From assembly GCA_002070645.1 (NCBI GenBank), contig MWDQ01000025.1, forward strand, positions 1 to 52,366: a stretch of DNA of 52,366 nt, written 5' to 3'. Both the position numbers and the translations under genes were made by a program. How positions within the stretch are numbered: the stretch's first letter is position 1; every line of letters starts with the position of its first letter. The DNA comes from a candidate division TA06 bacterium ADurb.Bin131. Its GTDB lineage: Bacteria > Ratteibacteria > UBA8468 > B48-G9 > DTJG01. Of this stretch, positions 19,997 to 28,901 are shown piece after piece. The notes beneath the pieces were generated by a model. The model did no database searches and was not told where the DNA came from. It saw nothing but the letters and a program-made list of their open reading frames with translations.

Positions 19997-20984
19997 TTTG
20001 GTTTTTTTATTCTGTCAGGCAGGTTTTTGTTCAGATGTGGTTCGTGTATGCATCTGGAGTGATAGGGGTAAACCATCTCTTGAATCATTCAGAGGAAAAT
20101 ATAGGGGACAATTGTCTCTGATTAAATGGAACCATAACTACCTTGTGGTAAACACCATGGATATAGAAGAATATCTTTATGGTGTTATTGGGAAAGAGAT
20201 GGAAAAATCCTGGCCATTTGAGGCATTGAAGGCGCAGGCGGTTTGTTCGAGAACCTTGATTTATTATTACAAAACTATTGCAGCGAAAAAAAATCTTCCT
20301 TATGATGTAAGTGACACAATATACCATCAGGTTTACGGTGGGGTTTATTCTGAAAATGAATCCATTGTAAGGGCTGTTGAAGAAACAAAAGATGAGGTTC
20401 TCGCTGGACAGAACAGTGAAAATGAATATAATATTGTTCCATCCTTTTTCCATGCCTGTTGTGGTGGACATACAAGTTTTGCGTCAGATGTATGGGGAGG
20501 AAACTATCCACTTCTTAAGGGAGTTGAAGATCCTTTTTGTTCAGAAACTCCATTTTATTACTGGAGCAAAAGTTTTACACAGAGAGATCTGAAAGATATC
20601 GTTGGTATAGACGTTTTATCTATAAGAATTCTCGGGTATGATGACAGTGGACGTGCAACAAAGATTGAATTTTCAGGAAAGTCGAGTAGTAGAATTATGA
20701 AAGCAGATGATTTTAGAATGAGGACAATAAATGGTTCAACATCTTTTAAATCCGAGAAAAGTTTACCAAGTGTCCTTTTTACAGTTAGAAAACAAGGAAC
20801 TAATTTTTTGTTTGAAGGAAAAGGATATGGGCATGGAGTTGGGCTTTGTCAGTGGGGAGCAAAGAAGATGGCTGAACAGGGAGAAACATATAGAGAAATT
20901 CTTAAATATTATTTCCCGGATTTAACTCTTGTTCGCATTGAAACACAGGATAAGGTTTTTTCTTCTGCAGGTAATCTCCCTTAA
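19959..20984 (+). CDS. SpoIID/LytB-domain exported cell-wall protein
   Basis: Probably a peptidoglycan-degrading lytic transglycosylase of the SpoIID family, or an amidase enhancer (341 residues). A signal peptide (MFRFFSKKAVLISLVFLFCQAGFC) is followed by the SpoIID core: YLYGVIGKEMEKSWPFEALKAQAVCSRT, FFHACCGGHTSFASDVWGG with the Cys pair, and the C-terminal GYGHGVGLCQWGAKKMAEQG. In endospore formers SpoIID removes stemless glycan strands; here the context is LPS synthesis. The start ATG 19959 overlaps the lipoprotein gene by 38 bp; a TTG at 19950 is an alternative. Confidence 0.9.
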   Translation: MFRFFSKKAVLISLVFLFCQAGFCSDVVRVCIWSDRGKPSLESFRGKYRGQLSLIKWNHNYLVVNTMDIEEYLYGVIGKEMEKSWPFEALKAQAVCSRTLIYYYKTIAAKKNLPYDVSDTIYHQVYGGVYSENESIVRAVEETKDEVLAGQNSENEYNIVPSFFHACCGGHTSFASDVWGGNYPLLKGVEDPFCSETPFYYWSKSFTQRDLKDIVGIDVLSIRILGYDDSGRATKIEFSGKSSSRIMKADDFRMRTINGSTSFKSEKSLPSVLFTVRKQGTNFLFEGKGYGHGVGLCQWGAKKMAEQGETYREILKYYFPDLTLVRIETQDKVFSSAGNLP

Positions 20985-20999
20985 CAAAAGGAGGTAAAA

Positions 21000-21356
21000 A
21001 TGGCATTTAATTTGCGGCTTGTTCATGTTCAGGTTGATGATAGATTTGAAGAAATTGCAGAGAAAAAATTTTCAAAACTAAACAGGTTTTTTAAAGGAGA
21101 ACCAGATATAACCCTTATTATAAAAAAAGAAAAATTCGAGTTTATTATGGAAGCAAAAATACAATACCGCAGGTCAAAAATATTTATGAAGGTAAATTCG
21201 AATAATCTTAATGCAGGATTGGAAGAACTTGTTGATAAACTTAAGATTTATTTGAGTAAGGAACATCAAAAAAGACGAAGCAAAAAAAATAAAACACGAA
21301 AAAAATTTTTCAGTCCTATTTCAATGAGTGAACCTATAGAGGAGGAATTAATATGA
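21000..21356 (+). CDS. hpf: Ribosome hibernation promoting factor (short form)
   Basis: Binds the 30S decoding site in stationary phase to idle ribosomes (118 residues). The fold pattern MAFNLRLVHVQVDDRFEEIAEKKFSKLNRFF ... DITLIIKKEK ... KVNSNNLNAGLEELVDKLKIYLSKE is that of the HPF/RaiA S30AE domain, without the C-terminal dimerisation domain of long HPF. The C-terminal tail is Lys/Arg rich. AAAGGAGG lies 6 nt before the ATG. The next gene is ptsN (4-bp overlap), a widely conserved pairing. Confidence 0.92.
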   Translation: MAFNLRLVHVQVDDRFEEIAEKKFSKLNRFFKGEPDITLIIKKEKFEFIMEAKIQYRRSKIFMKVNSNNLNAGLEELVDKLKIYLSKEHQKRRSKKNKTRKKFFSPISMSEPIEEELI

Positions 21357-21826
21357 AAATAAGTGAGTTTATTAGCGAGAAAGAAATTATTATCGGGATG
21401 AAGGCAACAGAAAAACAGGCAGCGCTTGATGAACTTTTACAGGTGCTTGAAAAAAATAATCTTATTCAGGATAGAAAACAGGTTCTTGATATACTTCTCG
21501 AGAGGGAAAAACTTGGTTCAACGGGAATAGGCCAGGGGATAGCAGTTCCCCATGCAAAAACAGATCAGGTTAAGAATCTTGTATGTGCGCTCGGGACATC
21601 AGAGAAAGGCATAAATTTTGATTCCCTTGATGGGGAGCCGGTTTATATTATATTTCTTGTTCTTGCACCATCTGGAGCGACTGGAATTCATTTGAAGGCG
21701 CTGGCAAAAATAGCACGTCTTTTAAAAGATAAGGTTTTCCGCAATTATCTGAGGATGAGTAAAACACCCGAAGAAGCATACCAGATAATAAAGGAAGATG
21801 AGGACAGGCTTAATAATATTGGATAG
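21353..21826 (+). CDS. ptsN: PTS IIA component, nitrogen type (PtsN)
   Basis: EIIA of the fructose/mannitol-nitrogen family (157 residues). The phosphorylated His is H67 in STGIGQGIAVPHAKTD. There are no sugar-transport domains, so it most likely acts as a regulator that relays PEP status, as in the nitrogen PTS. It overlaps hpf by 4 bp (ATGA) and is followed 5 bp later by a ptsI-like gene. HPr is not in the window and would have to be encoded elsewhere. Confidence 0.93.
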   Translation: MKISEFISEKEIIIGMKATEKQAALDELLQVLEKNNLIQDRKQVLDILLEREKLGSTGIGQGIAVPHAKTDQVKNLVCALGTSEKGINFDSLDGEPVYIIFLVLAPSGATGIHLKALAKIARLLKDKVFRNYLRMSKTPEEAYQIIKEDEDRLNNIG

Positions 21827-21831
21827 TCATT

Positions 21832-23547
21832 ATGAAACGTTTCACAGGAATACCTGTATCATCGGGCGTGGCCATTGCAAGGGCTGCTGTGTTGAGAAAT
21901 ATATTTTTACTTCCGCCAGAAAAAAAAATACCTGAAGATAAAATATTTCTTGAGGTCCAACGCTTTGAAAATGCCTTAAAAAATGCAGAAAAAGATATTC
22001 TTGAAACCCAGAAAGAGGTTTCGTCTACTATCGGCGAGAAGTACGCAGAGATTTTTGCTGTGCATCTAATGTTTTTAAAAGACAAACATTTGAAGGAACA
22101 AACAATTCGTAATATTAAAACCGAGCAGATAGATGCGGCGAATGCATTTCACAAGACAATAGAGAGTTTGTTGACGCTTTTTGGAAGGTCAGATAAAGAT
22201 CTTACAAAAGATAGAAGACGGGATCTTCTTGATGTTGCGGAAAGGGTTTTTTCGTATTTAAGAGAGGGAGAGGAAAAAAAATTCTTTGATAAGCCAGTCA
22301 TCATTGTTGCCCATGATTTATCTCCATCTCAAACAGTTTCTTTTGACAGAAAATATGTTTTAGGATTTGCAACAGAAATCGGGAGCGAAACCTCTCATAC
22401 TGCAATTATGGCAAAGGCGCTTGAAATTCCTGCTGTTGTTGGTCTTGAAAATGTTCTTGAAAAAATAGAGGAAGGTCAGATGGCTATTCTTGATGGGACA
22501 AATGGATATTTGATTGTAGAGCCAACATCAGAGGTTATTGAAGAATATAAAAAGAAAAGAGACAATTTCATAAAGCAGCGTAAAAATTTTTATCTTACCA
22601 GAAGACTTGTTTCAAAAACACCTGATGGGATGAAAATAAATCTGATGGCAAATATATCACTGCCTGAAGAAGCAGTAACCGCTATTAAATACGGTGCAGA
22701 AGGGATAGGGTTATTCAGAACAGAGTTTTTATTTTTAAACAGAAAAGATCTTCCATCAGAGAATGAACAGTACGAATCCTATAAAAAGGTTGCAGAGATA
22801 ATGGGAGACCGGGAGGTTGTTATAAGAACCCTTGATATAGGGGGAGACAAGTTTGTTTCTACATTTCAGTCCTCAATGGAATTAAATCCATTTTTAGGGT
22901 GGAGGGCAATAAGATTCTGTCTTAGCCGTACGGATATTTTTAAAACACAATTAAAGGCAATTATGAGGGCCGGGGTTCATGGTAATTTTAAGATTTTAAT
23001 TCCAATGATTTCAACAATCGAAGAAATTAAAAGAACCCGAGAAATTATTGAAGAAGTAACAGATGAATTAAAAAAGGGAAAAAAACAATTCAGACAACTA
23101 CCGTTTGGAATTATGATAGAAATTCCTTCTGCTGCGCTTCAAGCAGAGACATTTGCAAATCTTGCTGATTTTTTTAGCATTGGAACAAATGATTTGATTC
23201 AATATACTCTTGCAGCCGATAGGGTTAATGAAAAGGTTTCTTATCTTTATCAGCCATGTAATCCTGCGATACTTAAACTATGCAATATGACAGTTGAGGC
23301 AGCACTAAAGAAAGGAATTGGCGTGAGCGTATGTGGTGAAACAGCCTCAATACCTGAAACAGTTATATTTTTTGTAGGACTTGGCATAAAAGAACTCAGT
23401 ATGGCACCATCTGTGATTCCACAGGTTAAACAACTTATACGAAAAATTCCATATTCACGGGCAAAGGAAATTGCCAAAGAGGCTTTTTGTTTTTCGTCTC
23501 ATAATGAAGTTTTTGAACTCCTTAAAAAAAACATAGAAGAATACTAA
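21832..23547 (+). CDS. ptsI: PEP-protein phosphotransferase (enzyme I)
   Basis: First kinase of the PTS: takes phosphate from PEP and passes it to HPr (571 residues). The swivelling domain has the phospho-His H189 in TEIGSETSHTAIMAKALEIP, the same number as in E. coli EI. The C-terminal PEP-binding barrel has GAEGIGLFRTEFLF, RTLDIGGDK, MIEIPSA and GTNDLIQYTLAADR, with Cys in SVCGETAS. No GAF domain is present, so it is the PtsI type and not the PtsP type, although its neighbour is the nitrogen-type EIIA. Confidence 0.95.
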   Translation: MKRFTGIPVSSGVAIARAAVLRNIFLLPPEKKIPEDKIFLEVQRFENALKNAEKDILETQKEVSSTIGEKYAEIFAVHLMFLKDKHLKEQTIRNIKTEQIDAANAFHKTIESLLTLFGRSDKDLTKDRRRDLLDVAERVFSYLREGEEKKFFDKPVIIVAHDLSPSQTVSFDRKYVLGFATEIGSETSHTAIMAKALEIPAVVGLENVLEKIEEGQMAILDGTNGYLIVEPTSEVIEEYKKKRDNFIKQRKNFYLTRRLVSKTPDGMKINLMANISLPEEAVTAIKYGAEGIGLFRTEFLFLNRKDLPSENEQYESYKKVAEIMGDREVVIRTLDIGGDKFVSTFQSSMELNPFLGWRAIRFCLSRTDIFKTQLKAIMRAGVHGNFKILIPMISTIEEIKRTREIIEEVTDELKKGKKQFRQLPFGIMIEIPSAALQAETFANLADFFSIGTNDLIQYTLAADRVNEKVSYLYQPCNPAILKLCNMTVEAALKKGIGVSVCGETASIPETVIFFVGLGIKELSMAPSVIPQVKQLIRKIPYSRAKEIAKEAFCFSSHNEVFELLKKNIEEY

Positions 23548-23548
23548 A

Positions 23549-24592
23549 ATGATACTCAATGACAGAAAATCCATAGAAAAAATTGATAAAAGCAATATGC
23601 TTGGTCTTATTGAAAATTTTGATCGCCAGTGTAAAGAAGCAGGATGTATTAAAATTCCTTCAATCAAGAAAAAACAGTACGATTTTATAATTCTTTCTGG
23701 TATGGGTGGTTCCGCAATAGCAGGAGACATACTAAAAATTCTTGTTGAGATGGATTCTTCTGTGCCATTTATTGTGCATAGAGATTATGGTCTCCCGGGA
23801 TTTATCGGAAAAAATTCATTGGTGCTTGCAGTAAGTTATTCAGGAAATACAGAAGAAACAATAAGTGCCTATAAACAGGCTGTTTCTCGAGGCGCCACAG
23901 TATGCGCTATTTCAAGTGGTGGAGAGATTGAAAAACTTGCTTCTACCTGTGGGATGCCACATATAAAAATACCATCAGGTCAACCTCCACGCTGTAGTTT
24001 GGGTTATCTTTTCTTTCCACTTGAAAAACTGCTTTATACCATTGGGGTCATAAAACAGTGTAGTTCAGAAAAGATTTCAAACATGGCTTTGTCCTGTAGG
24101 GAAAATTATGGGATTGATAAAATACAGGATAATAAAGCCAAGGAGATCGCTTCTTTAGTTCACAATAAGAATGTTGTGGTTTATTCTGGTAATACACTTT
24201 CACCTTCTGCTTTAAGATGGAAAACACAACTTTCTGAAAATAGCAAACATATTGCATCTGTAAACTATTTTCCTGAGATGAACCACAATGAAATCATGGC
24301 ATGGAATTATCCTGATTTTGTTGTTAAAAATAGTGTTATATTTTTCTTTTATGATAAAGGTGATAACAAACGTGTAAAATTAAGAATGGACTTGACCTCA
24401 AAAATTCTTGGGGTAAAATCTTTAAATATTCAGAAACTGAATAGTTACGGAAAAAGTACCATTGAGAGAATTTTTTCTCTAATAATTCTTGGTGATTGGG
24501 TAAGTTTTTATCTTGCCATTTTGAATGGTGTAGATCCCACTGAAATAAAAGAAATATCATATCTCAAAAAAGAACTTTCGTTGGTAGAGTAA
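23549..24592 (+). CDS. Bifunctional phosphoglucose/phosphomannose isomerase
   Basis: Interconverts glucose-6-P, fructose-6-P and mannose-6-P (347 residues). It belongs to the SIS-domain PGI/PMI family first described in archaea and not to the large classical PGI: FIILSGMGGSAIAGDILK, AVSYSGNTEETISAYKQA, GYLFFPLEKL and the MNHNEIMAW motif holding the catalytic Glu/His. It lies 1 bp after ptsI, so PEP use and sugar-phosphate isomerisation are in one transcript. Mannose-6-P could feed outer-membrane glycan synthesis. Confidence 0.9.
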   Translation: MILNDRKSIEKIDKSNMLGLIENFDRQCKEAGCIKIPSIKKKQYDFIILSGMGGSAIAGDILKILVEMDSSVPFIVHRDYGLPGFIGKNSLVLAVSYSGNTEETISAYKQAVSRGATVCAISSGGEIEKLASTCGMPHIKIPSGQPPRCSLGYLFFPLEKLLYTIGVIKQCSSEKISNMALSCRENYGIDKIQDNKAKEIASLVHNKNVVVYSGNTLSPSALRWKTQLSENSKHIASVNYFPEMNHNEIMAWNYPDFVVKNSVIFFFYDKGDNKRVKLRMDLTSKILGVKSLNIQKLNSYGKSTIERIFSLIILGDWVSFYLAILNGVDPTEIKEISYLKKELSLVE

Positions 24593-24619
24593 TTCATATT
24601 TGAATCTAATGGAGGGTAT

Positions 24620-25753
24620 ATGAAAGAATTTTGTTTTACTTCTGAATCAGTAACAGAAGGACATCCTGATAAGATTTGTGACCAGGTGTCAGATGCTATT
24701 CTTGATGATGTAATGAGGCAGGATAAAAAAGGGCGGGTTGCCTGTGAAACCCTTGCCACCAGAGGGCTTTTGTTTATTGCAGGTGAAATTACAACTGAAG
24801 GATATGTTGAGATACCATCAATTGTTAGAAATCTTCTTAAGGAGATTGGTTATACTGATATGGCTTATGGCTTTAACTATGACGCAAGTGCAATAATTAC
24901 TGCTATTCAGGAACAATCGCCTGATATTGCCCAGGGTGTTGACACAGGTGGCGCAGGAGATCAGGGAATGATGTTTGGCTACGCTACAAATGAAACTCCT
25001 CAATTAATGCCACTGCCTATTATGCTTGCGCATTCTCTTGTCAGACGACTTGCAGAGGTTAGAAAAACAAAGGTTCTCAGTTATTTAAGACCAGATGGGA
25101 AATCTCAGGTCACAGTCAGGTATCAGAATAATAGGCCTGTTGAGGTTGTTGCAGTTGTTCTTTCTTCACAGCATGATGATATTTCCCAGAAAAAAATAGA
25201 GGATGATCTCAGACAGGCAGTAGTAGAGTATGTTATACCCAAGGAGTTGCTTGCTCCTGATTATAAACTTTTTATCAACCCAACAGGAAGATTTGTCATA
25301 GGGGGGCCTCAGGCAGATACAGGGGTTACTGGAAGAAAAATTATTGTTGATACATATGGCGGATTTGGAAAACATGGAGGTGGATGTTTTTCTGGAAAAG
25401 ATCCAACAAAGGTTGATAGAACTGCTTCTTATTTTGCAAGGTATCTTGCAAAAAACATAGTTGCATCTGGGGTTGCAAGTACATGCGAGATTCAACTCGC
25501 ATATGTAATAGGGCAGAAACAACCAGTTTCCATTATGGTGAATATGTTTGGTAGTGAAAAACTTCCAGAAGAAAAGATTGTTGATATAATCAGAAAAAAT
25601 CTTGATTTGTCTCCAGCAGGGATGATAGAGAAACTTGATCTTTTACGACCTATCTATAGAAAAACAGCGTGCTATGGACATTTTGGAAGAGAAGAATCAG
25701 AGTTTACGTGGGAAAAAACAGATCTTGTCGAACTTTTTTCTGGGGCTCTTTAA
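24620..25753 (+). CDS. metK: S-adenosylmethionine synthetase
   Basis: Makes SAM from methionine and ATP (377 residues). Motifs: [24 protein letters not shown] at the start, [16 protein letters not shown] with the ATP-site signature, and [23 protein letters not shown] near 250-275. GGAGGGTAT lies before the ATG. The gap to the previous gene is 27 bp, with no SAM riboswitch. ahcY follows directly, linking SAM formation to removal of its by-product. Confidence 0.97.
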   Translation: MKEFCFTSESVTEGHPDKICDQVSDAILDDVMRQDKKGRVACETLATRGLLFIAGEITTEGYVEIPSIVRNLLKEIGYTDMAYGFNYDASAIITAIQEQSPDIAQGVDTGGAGDQGMMFGYATNETPQLMPLPIMLAHSLVRRLAEVRKTKVLSYLRPDGKSQVTVRYQNNRPVEVVAVVLSSQHDDISQKKIEDDLRQAVVEYVIPKELLAPDYKLFINPTGRFVIGGPQADTGVTGRKIIVDTYGGFGKHGGGCFSGKDPTKVDRTASYFARYLAKNIVASGVASTCEIQLAYVIGQKQPVSIMVNMFGSEKLPEEKIVDIIRKNLDLSPAGMIEKLDLLRPIYRKTACYGHFGREESEFTWEKTDLVELFSGAL

Positions 25754-25762
25754 GGAGGAATT

Positions 25763-27013
25763 CTGAAAACAAAAATTGACTGTGATATTAAAGATATTGG
25801 TTTAAGTTATGAAGGAGAAAGAAGAATTGAATGGGCTCTTCGTGAAATGCCTGTTATTAGAACAATTAGAGTTCAGGAGTCAAAAAATCTTTTTAAGAAT
25901 CTTGTGATAGGAGCATGTCTTCATATAACAACAGAAACAGCCAATCTTGTTATTACGCTTGAGAAGTGTGGTGCAAGGGTTTTTTTAACTGCTTCAAATC
26001 CATTGAGTACTCAGGATGATGTTGCTGCTTGTCTTGTGAAGAAACATGGAATATCTGTTTTTGGAATAAAGGGAGAAGACAGTGCAACCTATGCACGGCA
26101 CATAAGGCAGGTCGCAGAAAAAAAACCTCATCTTGTGATTGATGATGGTGCAGATTTAATAGTATTTTTGCACAACAATCCAGAACTTGCAGGAAATGTT
26201 ATTGGTGCTACTGAAGAAACTACAACCGGTATCACAAGGATTAAGAATATTGAAAAAGAAGGAAAACTTCTTTTTCCTGTCATCGGCGTTAATCAGGCAC
26301 AGACAAAATATATGTTTGATAATCGCTATGGCACAGGACAATCTACAATAGATGGTATCCTGCGGGCGACAAACATACTTGTTGCAGGTAAAACTATTGT
26401 TGTGTGCGGATATGGATGGTGTGGCAGGGGGATTGCGAAAAACCTCAAAGGTCTTGGAGCAAACGTTATAATTACAGAGGTTTCTCCATTGAGGGCACTT
26501 GAAGCGTTGATGGATGGATTTCAGGTGATGCAGGTTGAAATGGCTGCATCCTTTGGGGATATATTTATAACTGCAACCGGAAATGCAAAGGTTATTGATG
26601 GAAATGTTTTCAAAAAAATGAAGGATGGTGCCATTCTTGCTAATGCAGGCCATTTTAATGTTGAGATTGACGTTGAAGAACTCAGGAAACAGTCAAAAAA
26701 AACGAGACAGGTCAGGGATTTTGTTACAGAATACATGATGGAAAATGGAAAAAAAATCTATCTTCTTGCAGAAGGCCGTCTTGTAAACCTCGGATGCGCG
26801 GAAGGTCATCCATCTGCAGTAATGGATATGAGTTTTGCAGGCCAGTTTTTGAGTATAAAATATCTTGTTGAAAATAAAATGTCTGTTGGTTATACCCCTG
26901 TACCATCTGAAATTGATAATAAGATTGCATCCCTTAAACTTGAAAGTATCGGCATTAAAATAGACAGGTTATCTTCATATCAAAAAAAATACTTAACTTC
27001 CTGGAATCTTTAG
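25763..27013 (+). CDS. ahcY: S-adenosylhomocysteine hydrolase (probable CTG start)
   Basis: Splits S-adenosylhomocysteine into adenosine and homocysteine, relieving product inhibition of methyltransferases (416 residues). The first ATG in frame is at 25847, but conserved family sequence (DIGLSYEGERRIEWALREMPVIR pattern, quoted here in parts: DIKDIGLSYEG, RIEWALREMPV) precedes it. Between the metK stop (25751-25753, same frame) and 25847 there is no ATG, GTG or TTG in frame. CTG at 25763 stands 4-5 nt after AAGGAGG, so it is the likely start. NAD-binding GYGWCGRGIAKNLKG and catalytic blocks HITTETANL and YGTGQSTIDGI are present. ATT at 25760 is a less likely alternative. Confidence 0.92.
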   Translation: MKTKIDCDIKDIGLSYEGERRIEWALREMPVIRTIRVQESKNLFKNLVIGACLHITTETANLVITLEKCGARVFLTASNPLSTQDDVAACLVKKHGISVFGIKGEDSATYARHIRQVAEKKPHLVIDDGADLIVFLHNNPELAGNVIGATEETTTGITRIKNIEKEGKLLFPVIGVNQAQTKYMFDNRYGTGQSTIDGILRATNILVAGKTIVVCGYGWCGRGIAKNLKGLGANVIITEVSPLRALEALMDGFQVMQVEMAASFGDIFITATGNAKVIDGNVFKKMKDGAILANAGHFNVEIDVEELRKQSKKTRQVRDFVTEYMMENGKKIYLLAEGRLVNLGCAEGHPSAVMDMSFAGQFLSIKYLVENKMSVGYTPVPSEIDNKIASLKLESIGIKIDRLSSYQKKYLTSWNL

Positions 27014-27015
27014 TA

Positions 27016-27609
27016 ATGGTTCGCATTGGTTTAACAGGTATTTTTGGATCAGGAAAATCCACAGTTTGTAAATTTTTTAGAGAAAAGGGAATCCCAGTTA
27101 TTTCCTGTGACTTTATAGTAAGCCATCTTTTGAGAACAAAGAGAATAAGGAAGAAGATTGAAGAGGAATTTGGTAAAGATTACTTTTTTGAAGATGGGAA
27201 GTTAAACAAAAGGAAACTCGCAGAACTGATTTTTTCTTCTGCAGATGCGAGAAAACGTCTCAATAGCATTATTCATCCAGAGGTTTTTAAGAAGTTAGAA
27301 GAAAAACTTGACACATACAAAAGAAATAGTAAAATTGCAGTGGTAGTTGAAATACCACTTCTTTTTGAAACCCGAAGCGAGAATCTTTTTGATGTTATAG
27401 TCACTGTTTCCGCACCATATAAGGTGATAAAAAAACGGCTTGAAAAAAAATACTCCCATCAAGAAATTGAAAAACGTATAAAAAGTCAGATGCCCCTCAA
27501 GAAAAAGGAAATGCTATCTGACTTTATCATAGAAAATTCAGGTTCACTTAAGGATACAAAAAAACAGATAAATAAGATTATCGAAGACATTACCAGGAGG
27601 TATTTATAA
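27016..27609 (+). CDS. coaE: Dephospho-CoA kinase
   Basis: Last step of coenzyme A synthesis: phosphorylates the ribose 3'-OH of dephospho-CoA (197 residues). The P-loop is GIFGSGKS at 8-15, followed by [29 protein letters not shown] and the lid helix [20 protein letters not shown]. The stop codon shares one base with the rho start (TAATG), so translation is coupled. Confidence 0.94.
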   Translation: MVRIGLTGIFGSGKSTVCKFFREKGIPVISCDFIVSHLLRTKRIRKKIEEEFGKDYFFEDGKLNKRKLAELIFSSADARKRLNSIIHPEVFKKLEEKLDTYKRNSKIAVVVEIPLLFETRSENLFDVIVTVSAPYKVIKKRLEKKYSHQEIEKRIKSQMPLKKKEMLSDFIIENSGSLKDTKKQINKIIEDITRRYL

Positions 27610-28889
27610 TGACTGAAGAAATTAAAGAATTAAATGTTGCAATATTGAAGAAATCTGCGATATCACGGCTTCAACGGCTTGCCAGGGATATGGGAATTAA
27701 TGGAGTTAGCGGTTTAACAAAGGAAGAATTGATCTACAGAATAATGCAGGCGCAGGCAGAAAAAAATGGAATGTTATTTGGTGAAGGTATTCTTGAAATT
27801 CTTCCAGACGGGTTTGGTTTTCTTCGTTCATCAAACCATAACTATTTGCCAGGGCCTGATGATATCTATGTTTCACCTTCTCAGATTAAAAAGTTCGGAC
27901 TTAAAACAGGAGATACTGTTTCAGGTCAGATAAGGCCCCCAAAAGAAAATGAAAAATATTTTGCACTTCTTAAGGTTGAGATGGTAAATGGCGAAGAGCC
28001 AGAAAAGATTCAGGATAGAATCCCTTTTGAAGAACTAACCCCGATTCATCCCAATAAAAGGTTTATTCTTGAAACTGTTAGTGAAGAGATTACAACCCGG
28101 GTTATTGATCTTGTATGTCCCATAGGTAAAGGACAAAGGGGATTGATTGTTTCTCCGCCGAGGGCAGGAAAAACAGTTATTTTACAGAAGATAGCCAATG
28201 CGATTGCAACAAACAATCCAGAGGTTCATCTGATTGTGCTTCTTGTTGGAGAAAGGCCTGAAGAGGTAACAGAAATGAAAAGATCTGTAAAAGGAGAGGT
28301 TGTCAGTGCAACATTTGATGAACCGCCTGATAGACACGTCCAGGTGGCAGATATAGCACTTGAAAGGGCGAAACGGCTTGTTGAACATAAAAAGGATGTT
28401 GTAATACTTCTCGATAGTATTACCCGTCTTGCCCGGGCACATAATGTGCTTGTTCCTCATAGTGGAAAGATTATGACTGGTGGTCTTGAATCAAATGCCC
28501 TTGATAAACCAAAAAGATTTTTTGGATCCGCGAGAAATGTGGAAGAAGGTGGAAGTTTAACAATACTCGGAACTGCATTGATAGATACCGGCAGTAAGAT
28601 GGATGACGTGATTTTTGAGGAATTCAAGGGGACAGGTAATATGGAAATAAATCTTGATAGAAAACTTGCTGACAGGAGGACATTTCCTGCGATTGATATC
28701 AATCGATCAGGTACCAGAAGGGAAGAACTTCTTGTTGATCCTGATGAACTTCAACTGATATGGTTGTTGAGGAAAATACTTGCTCCTCTTAATCCTGTGG
28801 AAGCAATGGAACTTTTGATATCGAGGTTAAGGACAACTCGTTCAAACATAGAACTTTTGTTAAACCTGAAACAGGCAAAGGATAAATAA
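27609..28889 (+). CDS. rho: Transcription termination factor Rho
   Basis: Hexameric RNA helicase that ends transcription (426 residues). The N-terminal Rho_N part (about 1-55) precedes the cold-shock RNA-binding domain ([23 protein letters not shown]). The motor has Walker A SPPRAGKT (near 182-189), Walker [17 protein letters not shown] and the secondary RNA-binding Q/R loops ([20 protein letters not shown]). No long insertion is present. Few intrinsic terminators were seen in this window, which fits strong use of Rho. Confidence 0.97.
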   Translation: MTEEIKELNVAILKKSAISRLQRLARDMGINGVSGLTKEELIYRIMQAQAEKNGMLFGEGILEILPDGFGFLRSSNHNYLPGPDDIYVSPSQIKKFGLKTGDTVSGQIRPPKENEKYFALLKVEMVNGEEPEKIQDRIPFEELTPIHPNKRFILETVSEEITTRVIDLVCPIGKGQRGLIVSPPRAGKTVILQKIANAIATNNPEVHLIVLLVGERPEEVTEMKRSVKGEVVSATFDEPPDRHVQVADIALERAKRLVEHKKDVVILLDSITRLARAHNVLVPHSGKIMTGGLESNALDKPKRFFGSARNVEEGGSLTILGTALIDTGSKMDDVIFEEFKGTGNMEINLDRKLADRRTFPAIDINRSGTRREELLVDPDELQLIWLLRKILAPLNPVEAMELLISRLRTTRSNIELLLNLKQAKDK

Positions 28890-28901
28890 AGGAGGGTTTT
28901 T

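Noticed and set aside
24593-24619. SAM riboswitch before metK
   Set aside because: The gap is only 27 bp and has no SAM-I/SAM-II consensus.
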